NCBI RefSeq assembly: GCF_028583425.1
Contig: NC_072799.1
Span: forward strand, 85,732,217-85,796,216
Source of the DNA: Eublepharis macularius
Lineage: Eukaryota > Chordata > Lepidosauria > Squamata > Eublepharidae
DNA: 64,000 nucleotides
Direction of reading: 5' to 3'
Below the pieces are notes generated by a model. It was given only the letters and a program-made list of their open reading frames with translations, searched no databases and was not told where the DNA came from. Position numbers and translations under genes: made by a program. Positions 51,701 through 60,700 of the stretch are shown piece after piece (positions within the stretch are counted from its first letter, which is position 1; the number at the start of each line of letters is the position of its first letter).

Positions 51701-54700
51701 GTGTAAACTTTTGCTATTCTCCAGATAGTCTCTGCAAGATGCCTTGGTGCCCTCTGTTTGAAGCGACCACCAGTCAGAGCAGTTGAAGAAAGAGAGCTGT
51801 TTAGGGAAAAGCGCTTCTTATTCAGCTCACATCCAAGTTCATGTTAATCACTCTGAATAGAAACATTTTGTTTGTCTTTGTCTCAGTGCTGGGCTTTTTT
51901 TCTTATGCAAGGGATAGGCTAGTAAATTATTACACTTGGTAATACCTGGATTCTGAGCTTTTAACTTTGAGAGAAACTGATAGCAGCTGTCATTGTCAAA
52001 ATTAAAGTATTCTCTCCCTCTTAAAAATAGAATCAAACAAATCAGTATTTTTACATACAATGTGAACTGGAAGACATTGGCAGGACTGCCTGACACTATT
52101 CCGTAAAATTCTTCCCTGATTCAGCCCTTATTCTGGGAACCTAAGTGAGAAGTGCTTAGAAGACAAGGCCACGAAAAGCCTTTTTGCTTTCAGTTGCACA
52201 GGCAGCACATTGAAAAGTTTTGCTTGGGGTTTTTTGTTGTGGTTTATTTGACCATTAGCATTAGATGCCTGCCTTTTATACCATGCCTTTTATACCATGA
52301 TGGAATAAGTCAAGCAATAAAGTGGACTGTAAGTAAACTTGTATGTTCTAGGAAATTTGATGCAGCATATCTCCCGCGTAAGTAAATTCCAAACCATGGA
52401 AAGCAAAGGCCTATGGATAAAACTCTTTCTGGGCTGCCAGTGGAATAGTAATTGGAAGCTGGGTTAGCAGCCCATATATCATACAATACTGAAGCATTAA
52501 TCCTAATACCTTTGGGCAGCTTGTCTTTAAATCCTATCAAGCTTAAATAGTTGTAGGTAAAAACTTGGAAATGTGTGGGCAGCATCAAGAGGGAGTCACT
52601 ATTCAAAATTAGCACACATGCTTTTTCTCCAGAGCTCACCATCTCCTTTTCCTCTGCCTCTTGTTCGTAATGGACTATTCCCATGCTTTTTGTTCCATCG
52701 TTCCAGTCCTTGCCAACCTTCCAAATGTTGCCAAATTGTACATATTGCAGTTGGAGCCAGATGTGCAGATTGTGCAATGTTTACATAAATGTCCGTTAAT
52801 ATTGTATAATTGAGAGCAGACATTTTTGGCATAGGTGTGCACAACTTCAGTTAGACTCTGTTTCGTAACTTCTGAAACCTGAACTTTACTGTGAAGCATG
52901 ATCCTTCCCTATCAGAATGTATATAGAAATGGCCAATTTTTATTTTCAGATTTTTTTAAAAAAAAAAACATGGCATAATTGAAAAATACGGTCCCCCTCC
53001 TAGAGCCTGATTTGGTTCCATCTATTCTGTTACCTCAAGACTCCTATCACTTCCTTCCCAGCATGCTGTGCTACAGTTCTGGTTAGGTGGTCTTGTGGTC
53101 CATGTCTGGGATAAGATCTTTGAGCATCAGAAATTACGGATCTAGCTGCAAATTAAGTCTGTGAATCCTACTAATGTGCTCTGGTACTAGTGATGCAAGT
53201 CACTTGCACTTTTCAACTTTCATGTACTAAAATGAGTCAAACCAAACAGGTAATATGTGGCCCCACTACCCCGCTTGCCAAGATAATGGAAAATGTATGT
53301 ATGGGTGTCTGTGGGGAGATTTGTACAGAAGGATCACCAAAAAGAGGAAAAGGCTTCATTCTTCTTCTCTCTTGTGAATATCCTTTTTCTGTCAGTGGGC
53401 TTTGTATGCTGCTGATTTAATGCAATTATGACCCTTAATTGAATCTTATATGCTAGGAACAGAACAGTCATTTTGCAGTAAGGGAATCTCGTGATATTTT
53501 CTCTCTCATAGTAACTTACTGTCTCAGTGCATTCATGTGATGTGGGCGCTGTCTTTGAACTTTCACAGTGGCTGCACTCGCGTCAAAAGAGCCAAACCTC
53601 CACTGAGTCCAATGGTTCCTTCCTAGAGTTGTTTTCATACACCTCTCCTTATGCCATTTTAATAATAATAACAACAACAATAACATTCGATTTCTATACC
53701 GCCCTTCAGGACAACTTAATACCCACTCAGAGCAATTTACAAAGTGTGTTATTGTTATCCCCACAACAATCACCCTGTAAGGTGGGTGGGGCTGAGAGAG
53801 CTCTAGAGGGCTACGACTGACCCAAAGAATCAAACTCGGTTCTCCAGATTAGAGTCCTGTGCTCTTAACCACTACACAAAACTGCCATTTTTTACATGAA
53901 TTGTTGAATGCTCTTCCTCTTGAGGTACGCCTGGCTCAATTAAAGGGTTTATGTTTTAATACAACAACAACATTGGATTTATATACTGCCCTTCAGGATG
54001 ACTTAACACTCACTTAGAGCAGTTTACAAAGTATGTCATTATTATCCCCACAACAAACATCCTGTGAGGTGCGTGAGACTGAGAGAGCTTCTAGAAGCCG
54101 TGACTGACCCAAGGTCACCCAGCTTGTTTCAAGTGGAGGAGTGGGGAATCAAACCCAGTCCTCCAGATTAGAGTCCTGCACTCTTAACCACTACACCAAA
54201 CTGGCGTGTTTTAATCTGGAAATTGGTATTCATTTTTAAGCTGCTTTATTATCTATGTTTTAATGCTCTGGTGGGTTGTTTTATGATGGAGTTTAATTAA
54301 GAATATTTTATGTTTTTATTATGTTTTATTTTGTAAGCAGCTTCAGGCAGCTTGCACAGAGAGGTGGCATAAAAATTCTCTACATTAAAAAAAATGCGTA
54401 ATCATTATCCGAATCTATTGTGTCTTTTGTGGGGGGGGGCATCAAGTCGCAGCTGACTTATGGTGCCCCCTGGTGGGTTTTCAAGGCAGGAGACATTCAG
54501 AAGAGGTTTGCTATTGCCTGCTTTGTCATAGCAACCCATTACCTGGGACTAATTGGAGAAATCTTGTGTATTTTGTTGTGTTGGTTGAGTTAAAACCAAA
54601 AGAGGAGTCGATAATCAAACCTAGTAATATACCTTGTGGAAGTATGGCTTTTGTACGCTGATTTTCAAAATTACTGATGCAGAATCATTTCCTTACCTAT

Positions 54701-57700
54701 GTCAGTTGACTCTCTCTTTATGTGTGTGAGCTCAGTGCCATCTGCATTCGTGGAATCCTCTTCATCATCTTGGATTTCTGTGTATATTTGAAAGCAGATT
54801 TCAGAAATTAATTAATTAATAGAATTAATTATTAATGTTTTCCCAAGTTTATCTCTTCAGTATAACCAATTTTTTTCAACAGTTACCAAAATAAGAACAC
54901 TGAGGGAGTTGGAACTAGGATGTGAACACTCTCTTAAGATTTTTATTGTTTTGCTTTAAAACATGTTTAAAATACAAAATATCCAATTCTAGTTTTGCTG
55001 CACCAGCAGATAACTAATGCACATTGTCTTCTGCATTGGGAAATTCTTGCATATTTTAACTTAAATTCAAATGAACAAGACTGATTAAGCCATCATGGAG
55101 TGCTGTTTCTTTTGATGAAACAGCTGATAGTAAGAATGCTGTCTGGGGAAAAAACGCATACAATGCAATTCTAAACAATTACACCCACTTAAGCCTACTG
55201 ACTTACAGTGGCTTAGAGGGGTGAAACTCTGTTTAGGATTGCACCATTGATAAGATTGCAGGTCACTAGTTCCAACCTCTGGATGGAACCAAAGGTTGGT
55301 GATTAGAGATTTTGCCATTTGGCTGTGCTGAGGATGAGCTTTCAGACTGCAGCCAAACACAGCTGCTGCAGCTGCTGGAGTTTTCAAAATGCTGTGGTGG
55401 TGTGGTAGCCAGGTACAGCTGTCCAGATGTTTAGAAGGGTATATATTACACAGCTAGCATAAAACAGAGCTTATAAGTGTGTTTTAATACAGATGTTAAC
55501 TAAGTTAGTAGACTATTTTATGTTGAAAGACTTTGAAGACAGTTATGTGTTTGTATTGTAGGCAAAATCAGTCCATGATAAGATATGAGATCTCTAGGCA
55601 TTTTCTTTGACACATTAGTTATGATTTTCCACAAGGAATAACTCATGCACATGCCCCCATAGTATAACAGGTCAGTCTTTACCAACAGCCAAAAACAATG
55701 CACAACCCACATGCCAACCATTTACTAAATTAATGCATGACCCTTCCCCCATGTGTGTATTAGCAAAGTCATTATAGTTGTTCAGAATGTTTGGACTTTC
55801 TTATGTGGGTTGCTGTATTTCCTCTCTGCAAAGGGGGTGGAATTCTGAGCTTCAGTTTAATTGGCTTCTGGCTGTTTGGTGATGCTATCCTTGGGGTGTA
55901 ATGTGCACCTCCTAGCCTCAGTTACAGCTGGAGAGAGTGACCTGACAAAGAGGGTAAATGTCCAAGGCTGTGCCGAGGGGTCAGTGACTGCAGTTTCTAA
56001 TGCTCGATCATGTTCTGAGTCTGTTAGATAATGGTGTTGGCAAATATTGAGCAACAGACTCAGCAGCTGTAGCAACTTACTTGTCACTCAGCATCCATTC
56101 CCACTTACTAGCATTTATCAAAATAGTAAAGAGACCAATAGCTCCTTTAAGACTAACCAATTTTATTGTAGCATAAGCTTTCGAGAACCACAGCTCTCTT
56201 CATCAGATGCATCGATCTGAAAAGAGAGCTGTAATTCCTGAAAGCTGACGATGCATCTGACAAAGAGAGCTGTGGTTCTTGAAAGCTGATGATGGATCTG
56301 ACGAAGAGAGCTGTGATTCTCGAAAGCTTATGCTACAATAAAGTTGGTTAGTCTTAAAGGTGCTACTGGACTCTTTACTATTTTGAAACTACAGACTAAC
56401 ACAGCTAACTCCTAGCATTTATCAGTTAATTAATAGCATTTGATAGCATTTATCAGTTAATTAATGAAGGTTTTAGCTGTTTAAAAGGCATTGCTTTGAA
56501 GTTTTTTATACATTCACTGATTATACCCTATATAAATAGCTTGGAGAATCCTGATTATAGAAGAGCTTTTACCCTATTAAGATACGATGTCTTACCCTCT
56601 GCTGTCCTGGAAGGCAAATATAAGAAGATACCTTATGAAAAATGTTTGTGCCCTTGTGGAGATGGGAGTGTCGAGTCCCTATTACATGTTTTTTTTTAGT
56701 GTAAAATATATGATCATATTAGGGAAATATATATCAAACCTATAATTGATGGTCTTCCGGGGAAAGAGAGAAAAAACTGTATTACAATCATGTTAGCAGA
56801 CAGGAATAGGGAAACGACGCTCCAAGTGGCAAAATGTGGCTGGATGGCCATTAATAGGAAATCCTGGCTTAGTGCACAGAATCCTAGATAAGTATTGTTA
56901 TCATTTGATAATATAAGGTAATTTGATTTTAGGTATTTCTGTAAATTATAGTAAGCTACAATTTTAATGATTTGCTGGATATTTTAAGTTTATATTGTTG
57001 CCAAATAATTATACTTTTAGGACTGATCTATTTTATTTTATTTTATTTAAAGATTGGTTTATTAAGTAAAAATTTCTAAAGGTGGTAATTTGTTGAAATA
57101 TGTACCTTTTAAATATTTATTTTAAAATGGCATGTGTTTATTATATTAAAATCATAATAAATAAACAGGTCCATTCACTGATAGTTTGAATGTTTCCTTC
57201 AATTCTTGAAATTGAAATGCATTTTGCTATAATCTGTTAAATTCCCTTTGCTCAGAACAAACTTAAACTTCAGGTCCAAGATTACAGGCTTTTACATTTA
57301 CTTTGATTAGTAGTTTGGCTCCCTCTGCTGGATAAGTCTTTGGTACTGTTTTAAGTAATGCTTGTAGTATATCTTTCTCTTGGGAGGTTTCGCCCAGAAT
57401 CAGGCTTTCTGCAGAATATTTTGAAGTGTGGTCATTGTTTTGTAACAGGAATAAGGAGTGTCTGATCCAGTGGGCTTTAATTTAAATGCTCAAAGTCCTT
57501 CCATGGTGGTTTATACTAGTATGTGCTGTTGATCAGGCTCTGGCTCTTCCTCTGGGGGTGTTTTGCAGGGCAATCCTAAAAAGAGTTACTCCAGTCTAAG
57601 CTAATTGATTTTAGTGGGCTTAGACTGGAGTAACTCTTCTTAAGATTGCACTGTTGGTGTTTTGGTGTTTGGGCAAGGAATTTTTTGTGAGGTGCAGCAG

Positions 57701-60700
57701 AGAAGCCACATTGGATCTGCAGCTGATTTAACAGATCTCATTTTTATCCCAACTTTCTTCCAAAAAATGTTACAGAACCAGACATGCTTCTCACATCTCT
57801 ATTTTATCCTCATAGCAATCCTATTAGTTGTTACACTTATCTAGAATCCAAGGCACAGGGGAACCTCGGGGGAGGGGGTACTCCCCCAGGAAACCTTTCC
57901 ACTGACATTTTTGGAAAAATGGAATACATGCAATATATATATTCTTATCAGATCTAAACTTAGTCTAGTCCTTTAAAATCTGTTATGTGTAACTTAAATA
58001 AATGGAAATGTTTCCAATTTAGTGAACCTATTGAGTAGCAGTAAAAATTGCACTCTACTTGCCTAAATCAGTAACTTCTTCTTTTATATCTTCCTTCATG
58101 CATATGGTAACTGGTTCTTCCAAATGGCCATTTACATAGTTATCTTCTTTTAATGTTTCATGGAGCACTAGAGATACAAAAGGAGATGGTTATGCTGGTG
58201 TTTATTATGCTGCTTGACTAATCAACGTTTGAAAATCTGTCTCCAGGGCCAGACCAGAGCAGTACAGGGTCTGTTCATCTCTCATGCATACACATTTACA
58301 AGTTCCACCGGAAAGCAATCCATATATAATGTCAGGCTAATAGATCAGCCTAACTCCATCCAGGTTCCAAAAGGGTTATGCAAGTGAGTGCAGCTGTAGG
58401 ACAACCAGGGTCTTCATGGAGAGAACGCAAAATCCGTGCAAAGCAGACGGGCACAGAAAGGGAGCTGCTCTTATTCATACTCACACTTTCATATTTTGCA
58501 CACATATTATGGGTACTCATAATGAGGCTTCCAGGGTCCTTCCTCCTGCATACTGTCCAGTAACTTGAATGTGCAATGTACATGTTCAGAAAGCAAATAA
58601 TGTATAAATATAAATTGCTGAGAAAACCGACAGAGGGGAAAAGAACCAGCTTTCTCCTTTAAAATCCCCTCCTGCTGGCACAAACTTCAAAAACTGTCTG
58701 TGCTGATTGACAGCCCTATATATATATGTAGCATACTTGACAGAATTTGTATTTTACACCAGGAATTCATACGGAAACATTTCAAAGCAACTGCATAAAC
58801 CCTATCATCATGTGGGTTTAGTGGTAGAGAGTGCCATCAAGTCATAGCTGACTTATGACAACCCCACCCCACCGGGGTTTGCCTTTTCAAGGCAAGAGAC
58901 TAACAGAGGTGGTTTGCCATTACCTGCCTCTGCAACTCTGGTCTTCGTTGGAGGCCTGCCATCCAATTACTAACTAAGGCTGACCCTGCTTAGCTTCAGA
59001 GCTCTGACAAGATCAGGCTCACCTGGTCTATCCAGGTTAGGGCCATTATGTGGGTAGTTTCTCTAACTACCTAAACATAAACTCTTAGCAGCTGTTCGAG
59101 ACCACTGGGTTGAATAAACAATAATAGGAAGGAAGGAAGAAAAATTCATGTGTAACCATGGGTTTACCTGTATCTGCCACTTTCCGTGTGTCTGTGACTC
59201 CCAGATCTCCTGACATACTGCTTACTGAATCCTCCTCACCATCTCTGAGCATTTCTGGGTAAAATGATAAAAGTTATGGCATTACATTTTTTTAAAGTAA
59301 TAACAACTGAGGAAATTATAATGCAGTTCTTCTAAGAGACTTTAAAAAAACTTTTAAGCAAGAAATATTTAGCTAATCCACTTAGAGTCCCAGGTAGTGA
59401 AAACTGAGTTCTCATTTATAAAGCACCATCAAGACTCAGGTTCCAGACAAAGCACAGAAAGAAGAGGCAAAGGTAAGGATGAAACTTTTCTGCCATTCAA
59501 CTTGCTACGGCAGCCCCGCTAGGCCACTACCAATTTGTAACCCACATGTATTTTGTGTCCCTAGGCTAGTCTTGTAAAATATTGTTTTACTTTGATTAGC
59601 TTACATGTCATGAATAATATATTAAATGAAAAGCATTAAGTCTATATAAACTCTGTTCTAACTACTTATAATTCTTCTGGCTGTAAATGTGTTACCAGCA
59701 AAGGGAATTCTGCTTCCAGAAAGCGATCACCAGAGTCTTGTGTTTCTATGCCATTTTATTTGACGATTTTGTTGTTTTTGAAAAACGAGTAATATTCTAC
59801 AGCTTGTCTAGAAGGCATGGTTTGGACCAATTTGTCTAATGAATACCAGCTCTGGAGAGAATATCCTAGCACCTGCACAAACTAGCCCTGTCTGAGCCAG
59901 ATGCAGCAGCGGCACTCATGTAATATGGCCAGCTGCTGGGTGCTTGAGAACCTTCTTATTTTTGCAATTCCAAGCTGGCTGCAAAAATAGGAGTTTTTAA
60001 GAGACTGCAGGTTAAAGTACATAGCTGGTAGACTTCGTTTGGCTTGATGGGTTGCCAATTGCACAGGACTGGATTAGAACATTGAGCAGCAAGGAAACAG
60101 GCAAAAAGTGGCCTTTCATCCTTAGATGATTGCTAGTCATCTCAAGTCTAATACTAGGAATCCTTTTAATCCTTATGGATGTATACACCCACTTTATTAC
60201 AATCTCGTTGCACTTCATGGGATGTACTGTCTATCCAAATCAGTCAAGATTTGTATCTCAGATGTGTTTTCATAGAACGTCACCTGTAAATCTGTCCTAA
60301 ACCAGACTCCCAAGTTTTTTCTATTCATTCTCCCTTTTTGCATGTGGATGGAGATTTATTCTTCTTTGTTTTGCTCAGAGATGTGGGGAGGGAAATTTTC
60401 CAGTGCTTTTTTCCATTTCTAAAGATTCATCGTTTCATAAAATTAATAACTATGAATGGATGCATTTGCTTATACAATAATAGGTAAGCATAGTAGTTTC
60501 AAAGTTGTAATTAACTGTTTTCGAGTTATCATCTTTAGGAATTGTATGAGAAAGTACATGTATGTTTTATTAATTTGTTCATGGAGTGAGGGAATAAAAC
60601 CACAAATATAATCCAAATTTTAATAATCAAGTTATGAATTCACCTAATTGGTTGCAAAGGTGAAATCAAAACCAAAAGCTAGAATCCTTGTTTGTATTTC

